Part shown: one piece after another, positions 1 through 5,288 of the stretch
Layout of the letters: every line of letters begins with the position of its first letter
Numbering within the stretch: the stretch's first letter is position 1
NCBI GenBank assembly: GCA_903928755.1
Contig: CAIYSH010000236.1
Span: 1 to 5,288 of the forward strand
Length of the DNA: 5,288 nt
Source: an uncultured Alphaproteobacteria bacterium
Lineage (GTDB): Bacteria; Pseudomonadota; Alphaproteobacteria; Caulobacterales; Caulobacteraceae
Direction of reading: 5' to 3'
Made by a program: the position numbers and the translations under genes
Notes under the pieces: generated by a model
What the model saw: only the letters and a program-made list of their open reading frames with translations
What the model was told of the DNA's origin: nothing
Databases searched by the model: none

Positions 1-897
1 CCTCGGAGCGACGGCATCGAAGACCCCTACACCGCCGTCGTCACCGCCGGCCTCGACAAGGTCCGCCTCGTCATGCGCGGCGGCGCCGCCATCTACGGCG
101 ACAGCGAGGCGCTGCTCGCGATTGCGCCCGATCCGGCTGGCCCGGCCTTCGGCCTGCGCAAGGTCGCCCTCTACGCCACCTGTTTCGTGGACTACAACAC
201 CCCCGATACGGCGGTCGCCGCTGCCCGGGTTCTGGCCAGGCAGGGTGTCGAGGCCAAGTTGGTCTATCCGGAATGCTGCGGCATGCCACAGCTGGAATCC
301 GGCGATCTCGGCGATGTGGCCGGCCGGGCCAGGCGGGTCGCGGCTGCCTTCGCCCCCTATATCGAGCAGGGCTATGAAGTTGCCGCCCTCACAGCTTCCT
401 GCGGCCTGATGATGAAGTTCGAGTGGCCCCTGCTGCTGCCGGAGGATGAGTCGGTCCGCAAGCTGTCAGCGGCGACCCGTGACATCTGCGAGTATGTGGT
501 CGACCTGTCGAAAACCGTCGGCCTGGCCCCCGGTCTGGCCCCGGTCGAGGGCGGGGTCACCGTGCACCATGCCTGTCACGCCCGCGCCCAGAACATGGGG
601 GCGCGGTCGGCCGACATGCTGCGGCTGATCCCTGACACCAAGGTCGAGGTGGTGGAGCGGTGCTCAGGCCATGGCGGCACCTTCGGCGTCATGAAGGACA
701 CCTATCCCCTGGCCCTGAAGGTCGGCAAGCCGGTCGCCCGGCAGGTGGCCCAGAAAGGTTCTGCCGAGCTGTGCTCGGACTGCCCGCTGGCCTGCAAACA
801 CATCGGCCAGATGCTGACCGCCGAGACGGGCCCCAATCTTGCCCCCCGACAGTCCCATCCCATCGAAATCCTGGCCCGCGCTTATGGAGTTCTCTGA
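1..897 (+). CDS. CCG-domain Fe-S protein, heterodisulfide reductase/GlpC-like, C-terminal part (5' end outside window)
   Basis: The reading frame is open from base 1 with no stop, so the gene starts upstream; 298 residues are visible. Numbering visible residues from base 1, two cysteine-rich (CCG-type) domains can be seen. The first has C61, the C92-C93-G-M-P motif and C134 in ASCGLMMK. The second has C192 in HHACHARAQNMG, C221 in ERCSGHGGTFG and C258/C261/C265 in CSDCPLACK. Such domains bind a non-cubane Fe-S cluster or interact with quinone or thiol substrates in HdrB/HdrD, GlpC and succinate dehydrogenase E-type proteins. The ferredoxin-type 4Fe-4S motifs normal for this family would lie upstream and cannot be checked. 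The second domain has Cys-Ser where canonical members have Cys-Cys-Gly, which I recall as usual in the DUF3501-linked subfamily. The stop is 4 bases before the DUF3501 start, so the two are probably co-transcribed and translationally coupled. The family is confident; substrate and electron partner are unknown. Confidence 0.9.
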   Translation, partial: PRSDGIEDPYTAVVTAGLDKVRLVMRGGAAIYGDSEALLAIAPDPAGPAFGLRKVALYATCFVDYNTPDTAVAAARVLARQGVEAKLVYPECCGMPQLESGDLGDVAGRARRVAAAFAPYIEQGYEVAALTASCGLMMKFEWPLLLPEDESVRKLSAATRDICEYVVDLSKTVGLAPGLAPVEGGVTVHHACHARAQNMGARSADMLRLIPDTKVEVVERCSGHGGTFGVMKDTYPLALKVGKPVARQVAQKGSAELCSDCPLACKHIGQMLTAETGPNLAPRQSHPIEILARAYGVL

Positions 898-901
898 CGT
901 C

Positions 902-1495
902 ATGCCTGCGACCCAACGCCTGATCACCCGTGAAGACCTGATGCCGGACGCCGAGTTCGCCAAGGTCCGCAAGGAACGTCGTGCTGCCCTCCTGCCCAGG
1001 AAGCGGGCCCGGCGCATCGACCTGGGGCCATTCTGTTCCTTTTACTTCGAATGCTTCGACACCATGCTTTTCCAGATCCAGGAAATGCTGCTGATCGAAA
1101 AGGGGGGTGAGCCCCAGATCGCTGACGAACTGGCCGCCTATAATCCCCTCATCCCCCAGGGACAGGAACTGGTGGCCACGGTCATGTTCGAGATCGAGGA
1201 CGAGGTGCGCCGGGCCGTCATCCTGGCCAAGCTGGGCGGTGTCGAGGACCGGCTATTCCTGCAGGTTGGCGAGGACAGGATCCATGCCGTTCCGGAAGGC
1301 GATGTGGAACGCACCCGGGACGACGGAAAGACCTCGTCCGTCCATTTCCTGCACTTCCCCCTGACGGCAGACCACGTTGCGGTTTTCCGGACTCCCGGCG
1401 TGCAGGTGATGGTGGGGTGTGACCATGAGAGCTATGCCCACATGGCGGTCCTCAATCCGGCGACCCGGGCGGAGCTGGCACGCGACTTTGCGTAA
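902..1495 (+). CDS. DUF3501 family protein
   Basis: A 197-residue protein that I recognise as DUF3501 (PF12007), close to the family's usual length of about 190-200. Conserved-looking stretches are ITREDL near residues 8-13, KVRKERRAA (21-29), a QIQEMLLIEK block (58-67), AYNPLIP (79-85), KTSSVHFLHF (143-152) and GCDHESYAHM (172-181). It has no signal peptide or membrane segment, so it is probably cytoplasmic. Its biochemical function is not established. It commonly lies beside a CCG-domain Fe-S oxidoreductase, and often a rubrerythrin, which suggests a role in redox or peroxide metabolism (inference from neighbourhood). The ATG at 902 is chosen because it gives the family-length N-terminus and leaves a 4-base gap after the upstream stop; GGAG at 886-889 is a somewhat distant ribosome binding site. 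An in-frame ATG at 884 would add six residues and overlap the upstream gene by 14 bases. The TAA stop sits in the loop of a perfect hairpin. Confidence 0.92.
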   Translation: MPATQRLITREDLMPDAEFAKVRKERRAALLPRKRARRIDLGPFCSFYFECFDTMLFQIQEMLLIEKGGEPQIADELAAYNPLIPQGQELVATVMFEIEDEVRRAVILAKLGGVEDRLFLQVGEDRIHAVPEGDVERTRDDGKTSSVHFLHFPLTADHVAVFRTPGVQVMVGCDHESYAHMAVLNPATRAELARDFA

Positions 1496-1503
1496 AAAGT
1501 CGC
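1482..1503 (+). terminator. Perfect 8-bp hairpin straddling the DUF3501 stop codon
   Basis: GCGACTTT (1482-1489) is exactly complementary to AAAGTCGC (1496-1503), with the 6-base loop GCGTAA containing the stop codon at 1493-1495. The stem is compact and stable enough to form in mRNA, but no T-run follows it, so a canonical intrinsic terminator is not supported. It could mark a transcript 3' end, protect the upstream message from exonucleases, or affect termination of translation. Structure is read directly from the sequence; function is inference. Confidence 0.4.
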
Positions 1504-1511
1504 TGCGCCTA

Positions 1512-1558
1512 CGTGGACAAACCGATGCGAGCCGACGCATAGGAAAAGGGTGTCCACG
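1512..1558 (+). promoter_or_regulatory. Candidate translation-controlling stem-loop over the acyltransferase start
   Basis: CGTGGACA (1512-1519) is the exact reverse complement of TGTCCACG (1551-1558), giving an 8-bp outer stem. The 3' arm covers the last two bases of the GTG start codon at 1550 and the next two codons. Inside the loop is a second stem, ATGCG (1525-1529) with CGCAT (1536-1540), and the purine-rich ribosome binding site AGGAAAAGG (1541-1549) lies unpaired between them. The layout would hide the start codon and early codons while leaving the Shine-Dalgarno exposed, as in some leader-controlled genes. No known riboswitch or thermosensor class is recognised. The 31-base separation between arms weakens the case. 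Confidence 0.35.
1541..1549 (+). promoter_or_regulatory. Ribosome binding site for the GTG-started acyltransferase
   Basis: AGGA at 1541-1544 lies 5 bases before GTG at 1550. No other start codon occurs in this frame between the DUF3501 stop (1493-1495) and 1550, so this site fixes the start of the acyltransferase. Confidence 0.6.
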
Positions 1559-2692
1559 CCGCCTGCAAACCGCCGCGCCGATATAGACTGGATCCGGGTC
1601 GCCGCATTTGGCCTCCTGATCGTTTACCATGTCGGGCTGGTCTATGCGCCCTGGGACTGGCACGTTCACAGTCAGCACACCTATGAGCCGCTGCGCTATG
1701 CCGCACTGGTCACCAACCCCTGGCGGCTGACCCTCCTGTTTTTCGTGTCTGGCGTCGCCCTGCGGTTCATGAGCCGACGGCGCACGCCGAACGAGGTTCT
1801 CAAGGCGCGACTGGCCCGGCTGGCACCGCCTTTCTTCTTTGGCGTCCTGGTTCTTGTGCCGCCCCAGGCTTGGATCGAGGCGGTGGACAAGGGGAGTTGG
1901 ACCCGGAGCCTCTGGGCCTGGTGGCTTTCCGAATTCAGTCCGCAGGGTTTTGCCGACGGCATCCCGCTGAACCATATCTGGTTCGTGCTCTATATTTCCG
2001 TCTACAGTCTCATCCTTGTGGGGCTCATGGCCCTGCCCAGGGTTCAGGCCGGACTCGAGGCGACCTTCGTCTGGCTGTTCAGGGGCTGGAGGCTCTGGAT
2101 CATACCGATCCTCTATCTGGCTGCAGCCCGCCAGCTGCTGTTTGGAATCTTCGGTCTTTCCAATCACCTGACCTCGGACTGGTACAATCACGCCGCATCA
2201 TTCGGGGTTTTCCTGCTGGGATTCCAGCTTGCCCTGCGCGACGACGTCTGGGCTGACTTCGAAAGGCTCCGCTGGCCCTTCCTGGCCACCGCCCTTTGCG
2301 CCCTGCCAGCCCTGATCGTCCTGGAGGCTGACCCCAACGCCATGACCCTGCATGGCGGCCTGCTGAAGAACGTGACCTTTGCCATAGACCAATGGGCGAC
2401 CATTGGCGCCATCCTCGGATTTGCCAGTGCCCATATCCGCAAGGCGGACGGGCCCCTTCTGCGCTATCTGACCGATGCGGTCTTTCCCTGCTATCTGGCT
2501 CATCAGACCCTGCTGGTGATCGCCGTCTGGGTCCTTAAACCCCTGCAGCTGCCCGTCGGGCTTGAAGCCCTTCTCTTCCTGGTCTTCACGCTTGGTGGCA
2601 GCCTGCTGGTCTATGAAATCGTCCGCCGGATCGGGCCGTTGAGACCCCTATGGGGGCTCAAGCCCTTTTCCGGGGCCAAAGGAGCGTCCTAG
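1550..2692 (+). CDS. Acyltransferase-3 family membrane protein, OpgC/MdoC-like
   Basis: A 380-residue protein with about ten hydrophobic segments (roughly 17-33, 58-74, 93-110, 142-163, 178-200, 213-230, 243-258, 280-296, 305-330, 335-360), the topology of the Acyl_transf_3 family (PF01757). Family hallmarks are the N-terminal DWIR (13-16), the probable catalytic H27 in IVYHVGLVY, the basic KARLARLAPP loop (85-94), H142 in NHIWFV and H318 in YLAHQTL. From memory it follows Escherichia coli MdoC/OpgC closely at several points: WHVHS near residue 37 (MdoC WHVNS), FFVSG near 64, the HIWF segment, and a C-terminal YEI-RRI segment ending in KP. OpgC transfers succinyl groups from the cytoplasm to periplasmic glucans. 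The opgH gene about 0.9 kb downstream supports that role, but this family also acylates many other glycans, so the substrate is inferred. GTG start; the stop is 4 bases before the DUF998 gene, suggesting an operon. Confidence 0.88.
   Translation: MSTPPANRRADIDWIRVAAFGLLIVYHVGLVYAPWDWHVHSQHTYEPLRYAALVTNPWRLTLLFFVSGVALRFMSRRRTPNEVLKARLARLAPPFFFGVLVLVPPQAWIEAVDKGSWTRSLWAWWLSEFSPQGFADGIPLNHIWFVLYISVYSLILVGLMALPRVQAGLEATFVWLFRGWRLWIIPILYLAAARQLLFGIFGLSNHLTSDWYNHAASFGVFLLGFQLALRDDVWADFERLRWPFLATALCALPALIVLEADPNAMTLHGGLLKNVTFAIDQWATIGAILGFASAHIRKADGPLLRYLTDAVFPCYLAHQTLLVIAVWVLKPLQLPVGLEALLFLVFTLGGSLLVYEIVRRIGPLRPLWGLKPFSGAKGAS
2654..2665 (+). repeat. GGGCTCAAGCCC inverted repeat, copy 1, followed by TTTT
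   Basis: A short hairpin (GGGC, TCAA loop, GCCC) followed directly by TTTT at 2666-2669, inside the last codons of the acyltransferase gene. The identical 12-mer recurs at 3362-3373 just after the DUF998 gene. The four-pair stem plus T-run is a minimal terminator-like element that might reduce read-through into the DUF998 gene, but it could equally be a chance product of coding for GLKP. Confidence 0.25.
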
Positions 2693-2696
2693 GCCG

Positions 2697-3338
2697 ATGA
2701 CCCGTTACCGGAGCCACAGAGCCCTTCTCCAGATCGGCATGTTCGCGCCGGTCTTTGCCTTCTGTGCCGTTGCCCTCGCAGTGCTGGCCTATCCCGGCTT
2801 CAATCATGCCCGCCAGTATCTGAGCGAGCTTGGCGGAGTCCACGCCCTGCACCCGGCGATTTTCAATACCGGTGTGATTGTCTCGGGCATTGGTGCGGCC
2901 CTTGGCGGCCTGGGTTTCGGTCTGGCCATGCTCGCCCTGGGCGGAGGCCGCCTGCCGGCCCTGGTCACATCCCTGTGCTTCGTCCTGGCGGGTATCGGCA
3001 TGGTGATTGCCAGTCTGTTTCCCTGGCCCGATCCCCGGCATCTGGCCATCAATCTGGGACTTGGCATCCAGCTGGCCCCCCTTGCCATGCTGTGGGGCTT
3101 TCGATCGACACAGGGCCTTGGGGGGCTGCGGCGCTTCCTGGCCCTGGTGTTCATCGCCATGGCCGTTCTGACTGTCCTGACCAAACATCTGGTCTTCAAG
3201 GGCCTGGTCAATGACTTCAATGTCGGCTGGTGGGAGCGGGCCTTTGCCTTTGTCCTGGTCGGGTGGACCGGTGTCGCGGCCTATGTGCTGGAACGCCGGA
3301 TCCTCGCCCTGGGGCACCAGTCTGGCGGCCAAGCCTGA
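2697..3338 (+). CDS. DUF998 family integral membrane protein
   Basis: A 213-residue protein with about six hydrophobic segments (roughly 11-31, 56-81, 86-107, 117-135, 144-162, 176-197). It matches the DUF998 (PF06197) pattern: after the first segment comes YPGFNHARQYLSELGG (32-47), then N57 opening the second segment, and a short loop SLFPWPDPRH (106-115) with the FP-x-x-D-x-x-H arrangement. Its function is unknown. It starts 4 bases after the acyltransferase stop, with a GGAG at 2681-2684 about 12 bases upstream, so translation is probably coupled. This suggests it works with, or is regulated with, the OpgC-like acyltransferase; a part in envelope glycan or lipid modification is plausible but only inferred from position. 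No catalytic signature is recognised. The C-terminus is short and polar (GHQSGGQA). Confidence 0.85.
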   Translation: MTRYRSHRALLQIGMFAPVFAFCAVALAVLAYPGFNHARQYLSELGGVHALHPAIFNTGVIVSGIGAALGGLGFGLAMLALGGGRLPALVTSLCFVLAGIGMVIASLFPWPDPRHLAINLGLGIQLAPLAMLWGFRSTQGLGGLRRFLALVFIAMAVLTVLTKHLVFKGLVNDFNVGWWERAFAFVLVGWTGVAAYVLERRILALGHQSGGQA

Positions 3339-3361
3339 GCTGCAGCCCAGGAAAGCGTGAA

Positions 3362-3398
3362 GGGCTCAAGCCCAACCTCTCGATTTTGTGATCGTTTT
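3362..3398 (+). terminator. Weak terminator-like region after the DUF998 gene
   Basis: The hairpin GGGCTCAAGCCC (3362-3373) begins 23 bases after the DUF998 stop. It is followed by CGAT-TTTGTG-ATCG-TTTT (3381-3398), a second 4-bp hairpin with a short T-run. Neither stem is strong. The position is where an operon end would be expected, and an independent promoter candidate follows. Confidence 0.22.
3381..3394 (+). repeat. Direct repeat upstream of opgH, copy 1
   Basis: CGATTTTGTGATCG at 3381-3394 matches CGCTTTTGTGATCG at 3528-3541 in 13 of 14 positions, 147 bases apart. The pair may be binding sites for one regulator; no known factor is recognised. Confidence 0.35.
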
Positions 3399-3498
3399 CG
3401 CCTTTCCGCCCATGAAGATGGCATCCAGGGGCAAGGGCGCCTCAATTCCGGTCGAACCCCCCGAATTTATTAATTTTTGTCTGACCGCACGACAGGGC

Positions 3499-3528
3499 TT
3501 GATTGTTTCCCTCGCAATGCAGCATAAC
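3499..3528 (+). promoter_or_regulatory. Candidate sigma70-type promoter for opgH
   Basis: TTGATT (3499-3504) as -35 and CATAAC (3523-3528) as -10 are separated by 18 bases; each matches four of six consensus positions. Transcription would start near 3535, giving a leader of about 70 bases before ATG 3604. An A/T-only block lies 20 bases upstream of the -35 and could act as an activating element. The assignment rests on weak consensus matches and position only. Confidence 0.35.
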
Positions 3529-3541
3529 GCTTTTGTGATCG
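3528..3541 (+). repeat. Direct repeat upstream of opgH, copy 2
   Basis: CGCTTTTGTGATCG, 13/14 identical to copy 1 at 3381-3394. This copy overlaps the end of the candidate -10 box and the predicted transcription start, a position where a bound protein would block initiation. It is followed by the small inverted repeat GTGAACTCAC at 3546-3555. Confidence 0.35.
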
Positions 3542-3603
3542 GAAAGTGAACTCACCGGCGGGCGGAAATTGTGGACGCGTTAAGCAACCATAGAATTGGC
3601 GTG

Positions 3604-5288
3604 ATGGACGAGGCCTTCAGTCAGGCCGAGCCGGAGACGCGCACCTGGATGCCAGGTCCGGCCCCTCTCGACATGCCGCGCCAGTCCTTTGAAACACCCC
3701 TTGAGGACTTTCGGCCGAATTCCAGCCCGGACAATATCGCCCTGCGGCGCGCGGTGATCTTTGCGTCCACCCTGGTCCTGGCATTCTTCGCCTTCCTGAC
3801 ACCGGCCCGGATCTATGCGGAAGACGGATTCAGCACCCTTGAAATCCTGGCCCTGGTCCTGTTCGGGGCCCTGACCATTCCCATCGCCTGCTGGTTCTGC
3901 AGTGCCATGGCGGGCTTTATCCTTCAGCGCGCTCGCGGAACCCATGACGACCTGGACTTCCGGCCCGTCGCCCGCAGGCCCCAGACCCGCACCGCCCTGC
4001 TCATGCCCCTCTATAACGAAGACGCGACCGCGGCCTTTGGTCGCCTGAGCCGCATTGAGCGGTCTCTGGCTTCCCTGGATGCCGCCAGCGCCTTTGACAT
4101 CTTCGTCCTGTCGGACACGACCCGCGAAGATGCCGCGACTGCCGAGTGGACGGCTTTCCAGTCCTTCCGCGTGACCTCCCATTGCCGGGCCTTCTATCGC
4201 CGCCGGGACAAGAATACCGAACGCAAGGCGGGCAATGTTGCCGACTGGGTGCAGAAGCACGGTGCGGCCTATGAGACCATGGTGATCCTGGACGCTGACA
4301 GCACCATGTCGGGCGAGACCCTGATGCATCTGGTGGATGCCATGGAGCGCAAGCCCGGCATTGGTCTTATCCAGACGACCCCGTCCATTATTGCCGGCGA
4401 GACGCTCTATCAGCGCACCCAGCAGTTCGGTGTCCGGCTCTATGGCCGGGTCGCGGGTGCAGGCCTGGCCTGGTGGTCGGGGTCTGAGTCCAGCTACTGG
4501 GGTCACAACGCCATTGTCCGTGTCGCGGCATTTGCCCAGTCCTGCGGCCTGCCCGTCCTGCCGGGCCGCAAGCCTTTCGGCGGGCACGTCATGAGCCATG
4601 ACGTGGTGGAGGCCTCTCTCCTGCGTCGCGCCGGCTGGGGCGTTCACCTGACGGCTGCCCTGGGCGGAACCTACGAAGAATCCCCGCCATCGCTTCAGGC
4701 CTTCATGTCCCGTGACCGTCGCTGGTGCCAGGGCAACATGCAGCACCTGCAATTGCTGACGGCACCGGGTCTGACGGCCATGAGCCGGCTGCAGATGGTG
4801 ATCGGCGTCATGGCCTACTGGGCCTCGCCCCTCTGGTTCCTGTCCCTGCTCACAGCCCTGATGATCCAGTTCCAGACGGCACCCAAGCTCGAAGAAATTG
4901 CCACCCTGGCCGGTTGGCGGACCATCGTCCTGCCCCGCCATGATGGCTATGCGCTGATCTGGATGACGGTCCTGACCTGGCTGCTGCTGTTTGGTCCCAA
5001 GCTGCTGGGTTCGATCCTGGTCATGTCCCGCGAAAACGAGCGGGCGGCCTTCGGGGGATCGGCCTCGATCCTCAAGGGTGCCGCGCTGGAAATGTTCATG
5101 TCCATGGTCATGGCCCCGATCATGATGGTCAGCCATACCCGCATGCTCATCGAGATTTTCAGTGGCAAGGACTCCGGCTGGCGTCCTCAACAGCGCGAAG
5201 CTGACCGGATCACCTGGGCTGAGGCCTGTCGCTTCCACGCCTGGGAACTGCGCGCCGGCATGGTCTTCGCCGCGGCCCTGCTGGCCCG
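3604..5288 (+). CDS. opgH: Osmoregulated periplasmic glucan glucosyltransferase OpgH (MdoH), 3' end outside window
   Basis: The inner-membrane GT2-family enzyme that builds the glucan backbone of osmoregulated periplasmic glucans from UDP-glucose. The frame is open to the right edge; 561 residues are visible and the C-terminus is missing. From ATG 3604: a cytoplasmic N-terminus of about 50 residues, two membrane segments (about 50-69 and 79-104), then the glycosyltransferase domain. This domain has MPLYNED (134-140), VLSDT with D171, RKAGNVADW (207-215), the DAD nucleotide-sugar motif (230-232), IQTTP (256-260), GGHVMSHD with the probable catalytic D333, and RDRRWCQGN (370-378), the OpgH form of the Q/RxxRW motif. 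More membrane segments follow near 398-423, 450-475, 496-519 and from 552. All expected catalytic motifs are present, so the visible part looks intact. Start choice is uncertain: GTG 3571, in the same frame, has a weak site (GGCGGA, 3561-3566), but the 11 extra codons include TTA and AGA, rare in such GC-rich genes. ATG 3604 lacks a clear Shine-Dalgarno. Confidence 0.93.
   Translation, partial: MDEAFSQAEPETRTWMPGPAPLDMPRQSFETPLEDFRPNSSPDNIALRRAVIFASTLVLAFFAFLTPARIYAEDGFSTLEILALVLFGALTIPIACWFCSAMAGFILQRARGTHDDLDFRPVARRPQTRTALLMPLYNEDATAAFGRLSRIERSLASLDAASAFDIFVLSDTTREDAATAEWTAFQSFRVTSHCRAFYRRRDKNTERKAGNVADWVQKHGAAYETMVILDADSTMSGETLMHLVDAMERKPGIGLIQTTPSIIAGETLYQRTQQFGVRLYGRVAGAGLAWWSGSESSYWGHNAIVRVAAFAQSCGLPVLPGRKPFGGHVMSHDVVEASLLRRAGWGVHLTAALGGTYEESPPSLQAFMSRDRRWCQGNMQHLQLLTAPGLTAMSRLQMVIGVMAYWASPLWFLSLLTALMIQFQTAPKLEEIATLAGWRTIVLPRHDGYALIWMTVLTWLLLFGPKLLGSILVMSRENERAAFGGSASILKGAALEMFMSMVMAPIMMVSHTRMLIEIFSGKDSGWRPQQREADRITWAEACRFHAWELRAGMVFAAALLA

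Larger units (their letters stand above)
3339..3603. other. Intergenic region between the DUF998 gene and opgH
   Basis: This 265-base stretch has no convincing gene. It holds, in order, the hairpin GGGCTCAAGCCC (3362-3373), a T-rich segment with copy 1 of a direct repeat (3381-3394), a pure A/T block AATTTATTAATTTTT (3464-3478), a candidate promoter (3499-3528), copy 2 of the direct repeat (3528-3541), and a small inverted repeat GTGAACTCAC (3546-3555). Its composition is visibly more A/T-rich than the flanking genes, as expected of a regulatory region. An alternative opgH start at 3571 would move the right boundary to 3570. Confidence 0.7.

Noticed and set aside
1253..2191. A 312-codon minus-strand frame spanning the DUF3501/acyltransferase junction
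   Set aside because: It overlaps two well-supported plus-strand genes, has no recognisable domain and has shadow-like composition.
2658..3332. A 224-codon minus-strand frame opposite the DUF998 gene
   Set aside because: It is the antisense of a clear membrane protein; its hydrophilic Q/G/D-rich product is the expected mirror of hydrophobic codons.
3412..3549. A 45-codon frame (ATG 3412 to TGA 3547) in the gap before opgH, a possible leader peptide
   Set aside because: It has no ribosome binding site, it covers the A/T block and the candidate promoter, and its product shows no membrane, signal or regulatory-peptide pattern. It would only matter if transcription starts upstream of 3412.
3533..3555. 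A CRP/FNR-like operator built on TGTGA and TCAC
   Set aside because: The half-sites are not at the 6-base spacing of the CRP consensus; only the tight GTGA-AC-TCAC inverted repeat remains, too short to assign.
3580..3594. A CtrA-like site (TTAA-N7-TTAA) near the opgH start
   Set aside because: Only the first half-site matches; the second reads TAGA. A half-site alone is not evidence for CtrA control.
3580..5238. A 552-codon open frame on the minus strand opposite opgH
   Set aside because: It is antisense to a gene with a full set of OpgH motifs. Its product is low-complexity-like (rich in G, Q, D, H, R), with no recognisable domain. Long antisense frames are common in GC-rich genes with biased third positions.
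1..5288. Mobile elements, CRISPR arrays, tRNA or rRNA genes, or a defence or toxin system
   Set aside because: No transposase, terminal repeats, repeat-spacer pattern, cloverleaf or toxin/defence domain was seen; the genes look like core metabolism and envelope functions with uniform composition.

Overview
The window is GC-rich and densely coding, with every supported gene on the + strand. The gene content is an Fe-S CCG-domain oxidoreductase paired with DUF3501, followed by an acyltransferase, a DUF998 protein and OpgH. Together with strong G/C third-position bias and frequent weak or absent Shine-Dalgarno sites, this suggests an alphaproteobacterium, most likely Caulobacterales (Caulobacter, Phenylobacterium or Brevundimonas type). 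The taxonomy is inferred; no rRNA or species marker is present.

Region 1 (bases 1-1495) is the 3' part of a two-gene redox unit. The first gene enters from the left edge and encodes the C-terminal part of a heterodisulfide-reductase/GlpC-like protein with two cysteine-rich CCG-type domains. It is followed after 4 bases by a complete DUF3501 protein. In many proteobacteria this pair lies beside a rubrerythrin gene; if so here, that gene is outside the window.

Region 2 (1482-1558) is a short gap rich in inverted repeats. A perfect 8-bp hairpin straddles the DUF3501 stop codon. A second perfect 8-bp inverted repeat loops out the ribosome binding site and pairs the first codons of the next gene.

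Region 3 (1550-3338) holds two integral-membrane genes separated by 4 bases: an acyltransferase-3 protein resembling OpgC/MdoC (osmoregulated periplasmic glucan O-succinyltransferase) and a DUF998 protein of unknown function.

Region 4 (3339-3603) is the only sizeable gap. It carries a weak hairpin, a pure A/T block, a 13/14 direct repeat and a plausible sigma70-type promoter.

Region 5 (3604 to the right edge) is the 5' part of opgH, the inner-membrane glucosyltransferase that makes the periplasmic glucan backbone. The likely theme of the right half is synthesis (OpgH) and acyl decoration (OpgC-like) of osmoregulated periplasmic glucans, with DUF998 as an uncharacterised candidate partner. 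No mobile element, CRISPR array, tRNA or rRNA was seen. Most of the window is ordinary; the points of interest are the RNA-structure candidates and the DUF998 and DUF3501 proteins of unknown function.
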